Under the pieces are notes generated by a model. That model had not been told where the DNA came from and ran no database searches. It saw only the letters and a program-made list of their open reading frames with translations. Below are positions 35,903 through 49,587 of a stretch of 64,000 bases of DNA, piece by piece; position 1 is the stretch's first letter, and each line of letters opens with the position of its first letter. Both the position numbers and the translations under genes were made by a program. The DNA comes from Benincasa hispida. Its lineage: Eukaryota; Streptophyta; Magnoliopsida; Cucurbitales; Cucurbitaceae. The DNA lies in assembly GCF_009727055.1 (NCBI RefSeq), contig NC_052359.1, positions 9,755,305 to 9,819,304 of the forward strand, written 5' to 3'.

Positions 35903-37034
35903 CTATTTATAGGTCGATGGATCCTCTATACCGTCATCAGGTATGACGACTTGTTTTTCTATTAAACCCAAGTAACGGTCAGGCTGATGAACAACCCTTC
36001 CACTATGTCGAGGCATTCTCAAGTCTTGAGAAGGATGTGACTGACCAGATGTACTAGTTTTATCTACTACTTTAGTAGATGAACTAGCTCTATCTGTAGC
36101 ATCTTTGGAAATTTTATTCAATACTAGTCTACTGTGAGGTTGATGACTTCTTATGTGGTCTTCCTCTAAGAATGTGACATTTTTCGATACAAATACCTTA
36201 TTCTCTTGAGGATCGTAAAATAGACCACCTTTTGTTTCTTTTGGATAACCTACAAATAGGCATAGTTTTGAACGACGTTCCAATTTTTTAGGATTTTGCA
36301 CCAACACATGTGCCGGGCATCCTCAAATCCTAAAGTGATGTAAACTGCCTTTACGCCCTTTTCATAACTTATAAGGTGTTTCTGAAACACTTTTAGAGGG
36401 AACGTTATTCAAAATATAGACAACAGTTTCTAATGCATTCCGCAAAAGAAATCTGGTAACTTAGCAAAGCTCATCATTGAGCGAATCATGTCCAACAAGG
36501 TTCTGTTTCTTCTTTCAGATACACCGTTCTGCTGAGGCATATTAGATATAGACAGTTATGACTTGATTCCGTGTTCTATCATATAGTCCTGGAATATTAA
36601 GTCCATGTACTCCCCACCTTGATCTGATCGTAGTGTCTTAATTGTTTTACCTAACTGGTTCTCAAGCTCAACCTTATATTCTTTGAACTTTTCAAAAGAA
36701 TCAGACTTGTGATGCATTAGGTAAATATGACCATACCTTGAATAGTCATCAATAAAACTGATGAAATATTCATACCCACATTGAGCTTTGACATTCATTG
36801 GTCCACAGAGGTCTGAATGTACGAGCTCTAAGGGTATTGTGGCTCTGATACCTTTTCCAGTAAAGATCTCTTAGTCATTTTTCCCTCAAGACAAGATTCA
36901 CATGGAGATAAAGAATTGTCTTCTAACTGATTTAAGAGTCCATTCTTAACCAATCTCTCAATTCTTTTGAGATTTATGTGGCCAAGTCTTAAGTGCCATA
37001 GATAGGCATTAAAGAATTTTTTTTGTCTTTTATT
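35903..37034 (-). pseudogene. Copia element C integrase
   Basis: The core is in the open stretch 36798-36556 (FIDDYSRYGHIYLM, then LRSDQGGEYMD). The first catalytic Asp is in HSDLCGP just upstream (about 36810), and the last Glu in QQNGVSER near 36520, so all three acids of the DDE site are kept in the DNA, though not in one frame. The C-terminal part is the open stretch 36307-35903, with the GYPKETKGGLFYDPQENKV segment common to Copia polyproteins. A stop or shift falls at about 36540 and another near 36310. Confidence 0.85.
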
Positions 37035-38314
37035 CTAAGTTTTGGCTATTCTAAACATCTCAGTATTTAAGACAAATTTTGCTTTAGTTGGTCTTAACTT
37101 ATATAAGTTGTTTTCAAGTATAGCAGCGTAAATTTGAATACCTTTTCTGAAAATGAATACTTCATTAATTTCAAAAGATATTTTATACATTTTTTCTAAT
37201 ATACATGTGATAGATATTAAATTCCATCTTATTTTAGGAGCATACAAAACATTTTTAAGTATGATATATCTATCGTTGAAAAATAACTTCAAGTCTCCCA
37301 CTGCTTTGGCCGAGACAACCTCTCTTGTTCCAACCTTGAGGGTGATCTCACCTTCTTCAAGCTTTTTCCAAGAACTAGTTTCCTGAAAAGAGAAGCAAAT
37401 ATGATTAGCGGCTCCTGAATCCAATATCCAGGTTGAGGTATCATACTCCACTAAACATGTTTCAACAACTAGTAAATCATATTTACCTTGTGCTTCTTTT
37501 TCTGCTTTTTTCTCAGCAAGGTATTTCGGGCAGTTCCTCTTCCAGTGCCCGTTTTGGTTGTAGTGGAAACATTTTCCTTTTTTTGCAACTTTCTTTCCCT
37601 TGTTTGTCATGGGAGTCTTCCTCTTACCCTTCTTTTTCATTTGAACATTTTTGTTCTTTGAAGATCCAGCTTTAGTTTTAGAGGATGATCTTTTTAAAAC
37701 TTTCTTTGTGATGATAACATTTGCCTCCACATCTTTCCCCTTGGACTTTGTAAGAGTTTGAAAACGCTGAAGCTCATTAAGAAGGGTTGTCAGATTAAAC
37801 TCTATCTTATTTAGAGAAACATTCGTTTGAAAAGGTATGAAGCTCTTCAGAAGAGACTCCATAATAACGGTAACCTGATTTGCCTCGTCGATGGTGCCAC
37901 CATTTACTTCAGCAATATTGAAGTGGACCATCATGTCCCGGACATGTTCTCTAATAGAAGTCCCTTTCTTCATACGCTTATTGTAAATGTACTTAATTGC
38001 CTCGTGTTTTAGGATTGATAACGGTTGCCCAAACATCTCTTTTAATGAATCCATGATAGCGTTAGCTATGCCCAAGGATTCATATTTTTTCACCAATACA
38101 TCAGTCATGCTGGTAAGAATATAGACACGGGCTTTATCATTAGCCTTAACCCATTGATCATAAGCATCGAGGCAGGGGCCTAAGGACATTCCTCAGTTAA
38201 GAAAAATCTCAAGTCATTTATTACTAGTATTGTATTCAGATTTGTTTTCCATGTTGAGTAGTTGTCGCCATTAAGTTTTTCATAAGCTAATAGTTGAACT
38301 AAAGAGCTAGTCAT
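37035..38314 (-). pseudogene. Copia element C gag and protease
   Basis: The gag ATG is at 38314; a break near 38190 separates the first ~40 codons from a 384-residue open stretch (38189-37035). In that stretch a UBN2-type gag core is followed by a Lys-rich linker, a zinc knuckle CFHYNQNGHWKRNC at residues 207-220 (second Cys changed to Tyr, so one metal ligand is lost) and the aspartic protease site WILDSGAANH (DSGA at 257-260). The end runs into the pre-integrase region. Confidence 0.88.
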
Positions 38315-40380
38315 GCTGAAAAGAAAAACATATCCCTTTTAGTAAAAAACATTAATCTTTAAAATCCAATCAAGTTTAGCAAATAATAATAATAATAATG
38401 TACCCATCATTATTATATTTGCAACAATATTTCAACGGTTTAGAATAACCTTCACTGAGGGGTGATCGACTATTCATTCGTTGAACCAAGACTATCTTCA
38501 CTAGATACTATCACCAGAATAACACTTATTCCTATAGTAACTTAGTTATCGCTACTTTGTTCAAGAATTTACTAACACTTGGTAATTCTCGTAAGTGTGA
38601 CCCTCCATTTCTAGACCTCAAAGATTGGAATCATTATGCTCCCGAAGTTGGAAAGTAGAATGAAAATGGACCTGAGAGACCCTATTAATTTCTAGAGTTT
38701 GCAGAGTTTCGAATCCTATAATACAACCCTTCGATTGGTAAGGTCGCTCTAGGGCAGACATGCAGGCGCACTATAAGAATCTCATGGTGCGACCTAATGG
38801 AAGAGACTGTAGGATGTGTTGACACACTTCCTTCTCCCACTTACTATGAACAACTTCCCCTATTCACCTTCGTATTGACTCATGCAAACACTCTCTGAAT
38901 GGAGTCCGCTCCCAGGATGGCCCAAAGCCAAGCATGAATCTCACGGTGTGAACTTTTAGGGATGCTAGAGCTAAAAGTATATTACTTCTGGTGAAAGTGT
39001 TCTAGACGGTTAGGTATAAAATATTTAGTGATACATTTCGGCTAACTTAAACATATCCTAAGTCTAGGTGATTCATCCGAGTATAACTTTTATACTGGAT
39101 TTTTAACCTACGGTGTCTAGGTGATAAATAAATTTTATTACCTCACACCGCTTACGCATGCTCATAAAATTGGTTTAACCTAACTCAGATGCCGACTCGA
39201 TCTCCAGGTAGTAGAAGTTCCGTGAACCGTCAACTTAAAAAACTTCAACATTAGTCATTTTATCTAACTTTTTGCCAAGATCTTGCCGGATGATTTTTCT
39301 TGTAACTTCGGTTTTACAAGATATTGACCTATTTTCTATGAAAATTGGGATTGCTCGATGGTTAACCCTAAGTGAGCATGCATCTTATCTTTATTATAGA
39401 TTTTAGAAGTCTAGGTTATTTTATAACAATTATAAAATAAATTATAACATTTATAACCCTAGAGCATTCATCTATAACATGCTTCATTCAAACAAACATG
39501 CTTTAATATAACACTTATATTAAAACTAAGCATGCATAGTATATATTTTATAACACTTATAACATATAACAAATGCATGTCACATGCTTTTCCTATGATG
39601 GGGTTTTACAACGATATGGCATACTATATGCATACAGAATCAAACAACATTATACATCACATGCATAATAGGTAAATAACACTAAAGTGGACAGATTTTG
39701 GCATTAGAAACAAACAAATAATTAATTTATTATAGAAATTAGCAACCAGCTTCCCGGAACTGGCTTCAAACACTTTGAACCATCTGGAACCGCTCAGAAA
39801 CCACTCAAACCGGCCCAAAAACACCAAAAACCAAGTTGAATCGGTCAAACTGGCTCAACCAGGTCAAACGGACCGGTTTAGACTGTCTGGACTGGCTGGT
39901 CAACGTGCGCTAGCAAGGTCAACGGAAGCACGGGGTGGGTTGGGTCCACGGAAAGTGCGCGGGCGCAGCGGGGTAAGTGGAGGTGGAGCTGGAGCGCACA
40001 ACGCGGGGCGGAGCATGCCCCTTTCCACAAACCGCACGGGCGTCGGACCTTGGGACCTTGGGCGGGGCGGTCGTCGGGTTCTGGTGGACCGAAATGGTCT
40101 GGAATCAAATTTTCCTAAAATTTTGAAGCTGTCCAATCTCCCAGAACCGAGCAATTACAACCTAATTTTCAACTTTAATTGACTCTAACAAATTTACAGA
40201 CCCTTTTACTACACATTAATGCTCATAAACATGTGAGCAATTTACAAATTTTCACAAGAAATTTAAAAGAAAAACAATGCCAAAACCGTAATATATCCAC
40301 TTTAGTCCACATTTTGTTCAACATTTGAAAGAAAAGGAAAAATACCCACCAAAAAGCAATTGAACGTAATTAAAGCATTC
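38315..40380 (-). other. Long leader of element C with GC-rich segment
   Basis: Two kilobases separate the primer site from gag. A segment at about 39740-40110 is strikingly GC-rich and repetitive, built on 'aaccgg', 'ggtcaa' and 'ctggct', in an otherwise AT-rich leader. Open frames across it on both strands are a by-product of the composition. The equivalent position in element B holds the CGATCG array. Confidence 0.6.
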
Positions 40381-40391
40381 GTCTGATACCA
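40381..40391 (-). other. Primer-binding site of element C
   Basis: The minus strand reads TGGTATCAGAC two bases from the 5' LTR, complementary to the initiator tRNA-Met 3' end. Confidence 0.8.
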
Positions 40392-40393
40392 CA

Positions 40394-42256
40394 TAATGGA
40401 ACACAAGACATACACAGCGGAATAAGAATCTTAATTACACTCCAAAATTGCCTCTAATTAAAAGGGAAATTAGCATGCAAATGTAAAAAAAAAATAGTAA
40501 ACTAAAAGGATTAGTGTAACAAGCTTTGTAGCTCCTAAAAAATGTTTTTTTCTCCTGAATCTCGACTCAAACTCTATCGGACCACCATTAGAGTTTCCCT
40601 ACTATTTTCTGGACTCAGAGCCGGGGGTTGTTGGGACTCGGTGAACTGAAGGAATGAAATAGAAGAAAGGGAGATTCAAGTTTAATGTGCGAAAAGGGCG
40701 ATTTTTTTGGTTGAGGAATTTTTGGAAACAAAAAATTATAGAAAAATTCAGCTTTGCTAAAAGAGAAATTTATTTTAAAAAAAAACTTACTTTTTATAAT
40801 ACAATTACATGCATCTAATGCATGTAAAAGCTCACCAAAAATTCAACACCTCACAAAGCACTAACCAACGTGAGCTATGTATTCATTCTATAATGTTTAC
40901 ACATAGTCCACTTTAAGTTGTGGATTATCCAACAAAAATGTTGGATAATTCCACTAACTCTAGTCAAGGGCAAAAGGTATTTTTCCATTTGGTCAAAGTC
41001 AAACTTTGACTTTCCCTTAGTGAAAACGTCAACCCCTTTGACTTTTTTTAGTTTTGACCCTCTTGACTAATTTTGAACCTCTCCGAACATGAATCCGCAT
41101 TCATATTTTTTCAAAATTCAAATCACATTTGATATAGAGCGCCATACAAAAAACGATAGCGATATCGACATATACTTGTCGGTTTTAATCCTTTTCCTAA
41201 TTTGAATAATTCGAATTAATCCAACATACTGTTCTAAGTTTAATCCCATATGAGCTAGCAGAGCGGACCTAATGGACCTACAGATCATGGGCTCCAACAA
41301 TCCAAGATTAATCGGTAAAACTCTTTAACCTAATTAATCAACATTTGTTAACTAATGGGTCATTCCACTAAAGTCCCGTAGTTGCACTCCCCTCATGGTA
41401 GATATATTTTTGTCCATCTGATATAACCATAACTAGTAAATCAATCTTTCACAGGTTGTTCGTGGTCTTGGCTGGGTCAAAATATCGTTTTACCCCCGAG
41501 AACACTTCTTGTTCCTTCAGTCCCACTGAACCTCTAAAGAACAATTGATTTGTGGTCCAACCAACAAATCGAGTCCTTCTTAGCCTAGTGAGAGGGTAGG
41601 GCCCCTTGTTCTAATTCTGAAGTCAGCAGTTAAGGGAACAACCTATCTACTACTACTAGAGATGGGTAGGAGCGAAGTCTGTCTTGCACCGTATGTCCCC
41701 AACTATTTACCCGGTCTTACCTCTGAAATAGGAGGCTTATTGAGCCAGCGCTGTTGAGCTGCTCTCACCATGTAGATCTAAGGATAATCCTAAATAAACA
41801 GGAGTTCATAGTTAGCTCAGAATTAAGATCGAGTTACCTTAGTCATCAAATTTGAATTAGTCAGTTTTATACAGTAAACGGTGTTATAAAGCAAAAGTGA
41901 CTAAGTCATAGTCCAATCTTATACAAACTCATTGCAGGATGTCCCCACTCACATATCTCTATATGAACGATTCAGGATCACATCGTTTGTACTAACTACA
42001 AAGTAGACCGCATCCATAGTGTCCCCAGAACAAGGTGCCCAACCTTATCCTTATACTATAGATCATTTTAGGCTATGTACTCGAACTTGATCCATGTTTT
42101 AGGTCATCATATAAAGTTCAAGTCTACATCAAATAGTCTCAGGACCTTAGTTTATTGGATTCAAGATTACAATTTCAATAACAATTTTATCGAAAAACAA
42201 AACAGAATATATTTATCAATTTACAAACTATGAATTTTAGGACATAAAATCCAACT
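40394..42256 (-). repeat. 5' LTR of element C
   Basis: The 1863-base LTR runs from TAATGGAACACAAG to AAATCCAACT and is followed directly by the GTGAA duplication. Both terminal dinucleotides carry point mutations relative to TG...CA. Confidence 0.92.
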
Positions 42257-42261
42257 GTGAA

Positions 42262-42429
42262 GTTTTTTGTTCTTCAAAGGTAAGTTATTTTCTAACCCTA
42301 AAATTCTCCTTCAATTGCATGCTGTAAAATTCCTGTAATTTGCATAAATTTTTCTCTACAATTTTATATTATGTGAAAATCAGGAATTGAGAATGATCTG
42401 CTTCCGTAGTGGACTTCACAGTTCCTTCA
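42262..42429 (+). mobile_element. Solo Copia LTR D, second part
   Basis: This is the continuation of the LTR begun at 30678, with the U5 end 'gttcttcaaagg', 'gcatgctgtaaaattcct' and the terminal CCTTCA. The duplication ATTCT (42430-42434) follows. Confidence 0.85.
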
Positions 42430-44311
42430 ATTCTATCATACAGTCATAATCCTTGATCAATTCTAGCCATCTCCTTTATCTTACGTTCAGTTCCTTCTGT
42501 TCAAAGGTGTACTTTAAACTCTTATGGTTAGCGTAGATGTGACATCTCTCATCGAACAAATTTTCAGATTTTCAGTGCTAAAATCACTGTAGTTAACTCC
42601 AAGTTATGCTTCAGACAGTTACACTTACGCTTTTTTTTTACTGTCTTGAAGTGTAAGCAACTACTTTTCTTTCTTTCATGAGAACACATCCTAAACCCTG
42701 CCGAGAAGCATCATAATAAATCTTAAAACTATTTTCCTAGTACCAGCATAGTTAAGATAGGTACTATTACTAACCTCCTCTTCAACTCCTGAAAACTCTG
42801 TTCACACATCGCTGACCATTCAAACTTAGCATTCTTCCTTGTTAAACCTGTTAGAGGAAGTGCTATCTTTGAAAAGGCCTCAACAAAACATCAGTAGTAA
42901 CCTGCTAAACCCAGGAAACTACAAACTTCTGTCACTAAAGTGGGTCGTTCCCACCTAACTATAGCTTCTTTCTTCTGAGGATCCATACTAACTTTTGCAA
43001 CTGACACTATGTGACCTAAGAACACCACTTGATCAAGCCAAAACTCGCACTTACTAAATTTAGCATATAACTTCTTGTCATGTAGTGTTTGCAACACTAC
43101 CTTGAGATGCTCTGCATGTTTCTCCCTATGTTTTGAATATACAAGAATATCATCTACAAACACAATCACAAACTAATCGAGATATGCATAGAACACTTTG
43201 TTTATAAGATCTATAAACACTGCTGGTGTGGTCGTTAGTGTAAATGACATAACCAGAAACTCATATTGTTTGTACTTGGTCTTGAAAATAGTCTTGGGAA
43301 CATCTGATTCCTTGATCTTCAGTTGATGATATCCTAACCTCAAATCAATTTTTGAAAATACTTCTGCACCTTTTAGTTGATCAAATAAATCATCGATGCG
43401 AGGTAAAGGATACTTGTTATATATCGTTAGCTTATTTAGTTTCCTATAATCAATACATAACCTGAGTGTACCTTATTTCTTCTTTACGAACAGTACTGGT
43501 GCTCCCCAAGGAGACATACTGGGCTGGATATACCTCTTATCCACCAGTTCCTACAATTGAGTTCTTAACTCCTTTAGTTTTCTATGTGCCATTTTGTAAG
43601 GAGCTTAAGAAATAGGTGTTGTTCCTGAAATTAGATCAATAGTGAACTCTACCTCTCTGTCAGGTGGTAACCTTGATAGCTTCTCTGGAAAGACATCCAC
43701 ATAATTTCACACTACTAGAATGTCCTCAGGCTTTAACTTCCTTTCTTGTAAATTAGTTACATGTGCCAAATATGATGTATATCCTTTACTTAATAGCTTT
43801 CTAGCCTTTAGAGTTGATATTAAACAGGTAGGAAGAATCTTTCCATCTCCCTGAACACAACTTCAATCTCTCCTTACTTCCTGAATATCACCTCCTTCTT
43901 ATAGTAGTCCATGGATGCATGATATGTAGATAAGAAATCTATTCCTAAAATCACATCAAAATCCTACAGATCTTAAGGAATTAAGCCTACTGACATGACT
44001 ATTCCATCAATCTCAACTACACAATCTTTAAACACTTCGTTAGTTATGGTAGTTTCCCCAACAAGAGTAGAAATAAATAACTCATCAGACATAGATTCTA
44101 ACACCATATTCGTAGTTAAGGCAAACATGCTAGTAGTAAAAGAATGGGTGGCTCCTGGATCCATTAATATATGTGCAGGCTGGTTACAGATAAGTAATGT
44201 ACCAGCGATAACTTCTATTGCATCCTCTGCCTTCTGTTGCTCCATGGTACAGTTTCCCTTGTTAGCGAAGCCGTCCTGCAATACCTTTCTATTTAGCACC
44301 ACTAGTGCCTT
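42430..44311 (-). pseudogene. Gypsy element G: protease, reverse transcriptase, RNase H
   Basis: On the minus strand the retropepsin site ILMDPGATHSF lies in the open stretch 44302-43973. The reverse transcriptase follows: [20 protein letters not shown] near 43400, then the catalytic FVDD near 43155 in the open stretch 43169-42891, which also holds [12 protein letters not shown] and FLGHIVS. RNase H follows to 42430. A stop falls a few codons before FVDD (a CAG-to-TAG type change). The order protease, RT, RNase H, integrase and the motifs are diagnostic for Ty3/Gypsy. Solo LTR E separates this part from gag. Confidence 0.85.
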
Positions 44312-46232
44312 TGAAGGAAATCGATTTTCCGCAGCGGAAGCGAGCGATCGCTAGTGTCTTTGAAATCATTTTACAAAACTTAATTAAATAGAACAATAAC
44401 TGAAACAATGATAAACATCCACACTTAAGCATGCTTCTAAAGGAATTACAGAGATGAAAAGGGATAAGAATACTAACCCTTGAAGAACTATTCTTCACGC
44501 TTCCTCTCCAATAACACAAAAGATCACAAACCGTTTTCTTTTCCTGATCTCAACACTATGAACATAATAGCCCAAAGAATATGGAAAGAACACCACCACA
44601 AGGAGTCTTCCTTGTTAGAGAATTTGCCAGAGGGAAATGATAAAAAACTTGAAAGCAGAGATAACCCTTCTTTTGCAAGATTTGGTTTTCATGTAAAGCC
44701 ACCAAATCATGTCACCCCCTTCCATTCTAGACCATGCATGAGAGTTAATTAAATAACTCCAAGGAGTTATTGATTTTTGAATTCAAAATTCAAAAATTCG
44801 ATTTTAATTTAATTATACTAACCAATTAATATAATTAAACTTTATATTATATCCCATATAATATATAACCTATAGTTTATTATATCATATATAACAAAAC
44901 CTATAGTTTATTATTCTCTCATATAACTATATAGATATAATATTAATCATATTCACATTAATTTTAACATATAGCTTTTAATATGAATCTCATTCATATA
45001 ATAAATACTTGAATCATATTCAAATACTCATCTCTCTCATTAAACTATATAATGTATCGACATACATTATACTTTGATGAATCAATATTATAATGTATCA
45101 ACATACATTATATTAATTATATCTTTTAGAATTAATTTTCTTTAGTTAATTTAAACAATTTAAATTAAACTAAAATTAATTTGATTCTCATTATTCCTTA
45201 TTGAGCTAACAAGGGAACCTTATGAACCTACAGATTAAAGTTCCAATGATACAAGATTAATTGATTAAACTTTTTAATCAAATTAGTCAACATTCATTAA
45301 CTATCAGTCACTCCACTATAGGCTGACAGTTGCACTCTTCGTACTGTAGATATATTTCTATGCCCATTGGATATAACCAATCAACAGTGCATTTACCATT
45401 CATAAATTGCTCTTAAGTACAGTTGGGTCAAAATTACCATTTTACCTTTGTAGTTATGTCTAACTCCTTAAGTATCACTGATTCCTTTTATGAACAATTA
45501 GTCATAGTCCAACTATAACTAGACCTTTCTTTGGCCAGAGAGAGGGCGAAGGCCCTCATTGTTCAAGACCTGGAATCAGCTCTTAAGGGAGTAATTCATC
45601 TACCTACCCTAACAAAAGGAAGGAGTGAATTCCATCTTGTGTAGTTGAGTTTATAACTCCCCACTCAGACGAATCCCCAAAATGGTAGGCATATTGAGTC
45701 GACAAATCTGGCCGTTCTCACCCAAGCAAATAAAAGGACCGCCTTTATAGGCAAGAGTTCGCAACTCACTCAGAATTAAGGTCAAGTCATCTATAGTCAT
45801 CCTAGTGAAATGTAAGTCTCTTTTAGTAACGGAGTTAGAAAGAGAGATTAATCATTTCGTGGTCCCGGTCTTGTACAAACTCTTTGTATAGAATACCCCC
45901 ACTCACATGTCTCCACATGAATGATCATGATCAAATCATTTGTAACACTCTACAATAATTTCAACAATTACAAAATGAGTCGTATTCGTAATGTTACTGA
46001 GATAAGTAGCAGCTTTATCCATCTACTATAGACCGTTTATGTTATTACTTAAACATGCTCCACCTGTATGTCTTCAGATACATGTTTAAGTTACATAAAA
46101 TAACCTAGAATCTTAGTTTATTGGATTGAGTTAGTGCATATAAAATAACAATTATTTTATTAGTAATAATTTATTTATACAAGTTTACAAACAATGGGAA
46201 TATAAGAGAGGTTTAGGACACCAATCCCAACA
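44312..46232 (-). mobile_element. Solo Copia LTR E
   Basis: The 1921-base LTR runs from TGAAGGAAATCG to CAATCCCAACA and is flanked by GCCTT (44307-44311) and ACCTT (46233-46237), a five-base duplication with one mismatch. There is no internal retroelement sequence beside it, so it is a solo LTR. It lies in the gag-protease region of Gypsy element G. Confidence 0.8.
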
Positions 46233-47493
46233 ACCTTCACCTTTAGTTCCTACTATTCTTGGTTGATTCATAGTTTGAGAAAATTGTCCTCTACTCTGGC
46301 TAATCTTCCTGTATCACCTATGAGCATTCCCTCTTGAGGTGACCTGCCTGCCCACAATTATAACAGACATTTGTTCCACTGTAGCATTGCCCTCAGTGTT
46401 CTTACCACAATTACCTGGCTGAACTGTTTGTAGATCCTTCTGGTTGTGTTGATTGGAAAACTTCAGCCTACTTTGCTGCCTGACTAAATCTCCTCTGTAC
46501 TTGCCTCTGTTGACTTTCAGTCTACCTTTAGAAGTAGACTGGTCACTGAAATTGGACTTAAAACTCCATTTACCTGTTACACCTAGCAAAAATCTCCTAT
46601 GGTCATCCCTACAGTTCGATCACGAGGTTTACTAGATGATTAAGTCGCTTGTTCGCTTATAAACATCTCTTTGTCCTGCTTTTCTTCAACTGAACTTTTC
46701 TCTACCCTTATTGCTGTCTCCATTAATTAGGAGAAATCTGTCTAGTTAGTAGTGACGGCACAAGAGTACGAATCTCCTTCTGCAGGCGATCCTCGAACCT
46801 CTTTCATTTATGTCTCCTCAGCAATGATAGTGGGAGCATACCTTGATAACTTAGTATACTTCTTTTCGAACATAACAACAAACATCAAGCCCTGAACAAA
46901 CCTCAGGAACTCATTCCTTTTAGCATCATAGAAGATCTAAGATAATACTTGTCTTGGAATACTTTCCTGAATTCTTCCTAGTTCATTACACATGGATAAT
47001 CTTTTTTGGATTCTAGAACTTTCCACCAATCTTCTGCCTCATTTTGGAGTAGGAAAGCAGCTAACTTGACCTTACGGTCTTCTGGACATTTCATAACTTG
47101 GAAACATTTCTCCATCAAGTTCAACTATGATTCGGCATCTATCGAATTATTCAAATGTAGTGGCACCTAGTGCCTTCAGGCGTTCAATGCCATATTTTTT
47201 TTTCCAAGATCTGTCTGTACTGATCCTTAATTAGTTAGCACCTTTGAGCTATTTTGTTAAAAACCCTATCTTTCAGATTAAGGCCAGCCTATGGGTTACT
47301 AGACTCCCCTTCAGATTCTACATGTTTTGTTATTGGTTCTTTGGGAGGATCTTGATTCCCATATGTCGATTGCTTACGCAGTTTGCCACATTGCCAGGGC
47401 ATGGTTCCTATAATATAACATAACATTAGGTACATTATAAAGTTTACATGCTTCTAACTGCTATACATGATCCTAAATTTTTCAAAATCTTTT
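46233..47493 (-). pseudogene. Gypsy element G gag
   Basis: The zinc knuckle CYNCGQAGHLKREC is intact in sequence at about 46360-46318, though in a different frame from the open stretch 46589-46314. Upstream, the gag core is recognisable only in short frame-shifted pieces to about 47390. The layout, with the knuckle followed by protease after removal of LTR E, is that of a plant Ty3/Gypsy polyprotein. Many stops show it is long dead. Confidence 0.7.
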
Positions 47494-47506
47494 GCTCTGA
47501 TACCAA
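47494..47506 (-). other. Primer-binding site of Gypsy element G
   Basis: The minus strand reads TTGGTATCAGAGC, complementary to initiator tRNA-Met. Solo LTR F is inserted five bases away, separating it from the 5' LTR of G. Confidence 0.8.
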
Positions 47507-47511
47507 CTTCT

Positions 47512-49585
47512 TGTTGAGTTTTATAACCTAAAACTCGTAGATAGTGAATGTAATTAAGTGACTGTCATTAATAAAGTTATTAATATTTTTGTCAATAAGT
47601 ATTATTGATGTTTTATTTAATTTTGTCTTATTAACCCTAAAATCCACTAACATTCTAGGCTGTCTTATGAGTCTTGAACTGTATGTAGAGACAGATAGGG
47701 ATCAATGTTCAAGATACCGTTTAAAGAATCTATAGTATAGGGATAAGGTTGGGTACCTTATCCTGGTAACACTATGGATACGACCCACTTTGTATTTGAT
47801 ACAAATGCAGTGATCCAACACATTCGTGTAGGAGACACGCGAGTGAGGGTATCCTTTGCAATGAGTTTGCATAAGACCGAACCGCGAAATAGTAACATTA
47901 GATGTAACACCGTTGACTAGTTAGGTTTCTATTTCAATAGGATGACCAAGGTAACTTAGTCTACTCCTAAGTATATTATGAACTCCTGTTCACAAGAGAT
48001 TGTCCTTTGATTTGTATGTGTGAGAGTGGCCAGTTCGCCAACTCAATAAGCCTACCATTTTGGGGATAAGACCGAGTGGGTAACTGGAAATATAATCATG
48101 CAAGATGGATTTCACTCCTTCCCTATTTTAGGTAAATAGATGAGTGTTCACTTAAGTGATGTCTCTAGGACTTGAACAAAGGGTCATACCCTCTCATTAA
48201 CCCGATAGGGGTTTCTGTTTAATGGTTGGACCATAAACATGTTGCTCATTAGAGAAGCACAAGTACTTAAGGATGCAGAGGTATCCTAGGGGTAAAATAG
48301 TAATTTGATCCAGCTAGGGTTACGAACACTCATGAAGGACTAACTTGTTATTATTGGTCTATATTCGTGGACACATAAACATATTTATAGTGAGAACAGT
48401 GCAACTGTGGTTTTTTAGTAAAGTGTACCCACAATTAACGAATATTGATTAATTTGGTTAATGAGTTTAGCCAATTAATCCCACATCATTGAAGCTTTCG
48501 ATCTGTAGGTTTATTAGGTTCCATTCCTAGCTTGTAAAGGGTATTTAGGTAATTTTTCATTAAATTAAATTTGAAATGTTCAAATTCATAATTGGAAATT
48601 TTTTAATGTATGTTGATACATTTTAATATAAAGTTTAATTTTAGACTTAATTTTTAATTTTGGATATGATTCAAAATTAATAAATGAGAGAATGAAGTGT
48701 TTGAAAGGAGTTCAAATATTAATTTAATATAAATAAGATTCATATTGAAAACTATAGGTTAAAAATAATGTGTATTGGATGCGCATTAAAATAATAGATT
48801 AAGTGAGAGAAATATTTTTTAATAGGATTCAAATGGGAAATTAAATTAAATATATGATATTTAATTAGGTGATTAATTAATTGAAGAATTAATTAAGTAT
48901 TTAATTTAATTAAATTTAATTAAATTTTGAATTTAATTAAATTGATTAAATCAAAACTATAGGTTAAATTTAATATACATTAGATACACTTTAAAACTAT
49001 AAGTTATGTGAGAGCAATGATTTAAATGATCATTTAATTAAATGTGATTTAGTCAATAAATTTAGTTTAATTTAATTTAATTTAAATTAAACAAATTAAC
49101 ACCCCATTTTAGGGATGTTACGAGAAAACATGGGATCAATCCCACGTTTTTCTCTCACTTTCTCACCATTCCTCCCGCTCTAACAAAAGATTTTTGTTTT
49201 GCAGAGGAAGGAGAAGGCTCTCAAGCTCTCTCTGTATGTTTTTCTTCTTCTTGAGAAAAGAAAGAAAAACCGTTATGTGATATTCCTAAATACCAAAAGA
49301 GAGAATCCCACAAGTCTCTATAACCTCAATTCCGTGCAAGAATAGAGAGGTTTCTAAGTGGTGGTGCCCAATCCCAATTCATCAAAGAAATCTATAGAAT
49401 TGTCAAAAGGTTTACAAGGTAGGGTTTCTTCCCCTGTATAATGAGTCTTTTTGGGAATTGCATGCTTAATCGATATTACATTTTATTCCAATGCAAAAAT
49501 TATTTTGATTTTAAATGTCAATTTGGAAAAACGAAATGGTTCTGTTTTTTGGCTTCCGCTGTGCCTTAGGGTTTTCATCCTTTCA
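47512..49585 (+). mobile_element. Solo Copia LTR F
   Basis: The 2074-base LTR starts TGTTGAGTTTTATAACC and ends CATCCTTTCA. Flanks are CTTCT (47507-47511) and CTTGT (49586-49590), four of five bases shared. It sits across the boundary between the primer site and the 5' LTR of Gypsy element G. The truncated LTR at 3658 belongs to the same family. Confidence 0.75.
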
Positions 49586-49587
49586 CT

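Larger units (their letters stand above)
32436..42256 (-). mobile_element. Complete Copia retrotransposon C, inserted in solo LTR D
   Basis: This minus-oriented 9821-base element is flanked by perfect five-base duplications GTGAA (32431-32435 and 42257-42261). LTRs are 32436-34274 and 40394-42256. The order on the minus strand is 5' LTR, primer site, 2 kb leader, gag, protease, integrase, reverse transcriptase, RNase H, polypurine tract and 3' LTR. It is the best-preserved retroelement here, but its frames carry stops and shifts. The last base of the 5' LTR (plus strand 42256) is T instead of A, and the other end of that LTR reads TAATGG instead of TGATGG, so the terminal CA and TG are both mutated. 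Confidence 0.92.

Noticed and set aside
39775..40182. Overlapping open frames on both strands in a GC-rich stretch
   Set aside because: They lie in the untranslated leader of Copia element C. High GC lowers stop frequency in all frames, and none resembles a known protein.
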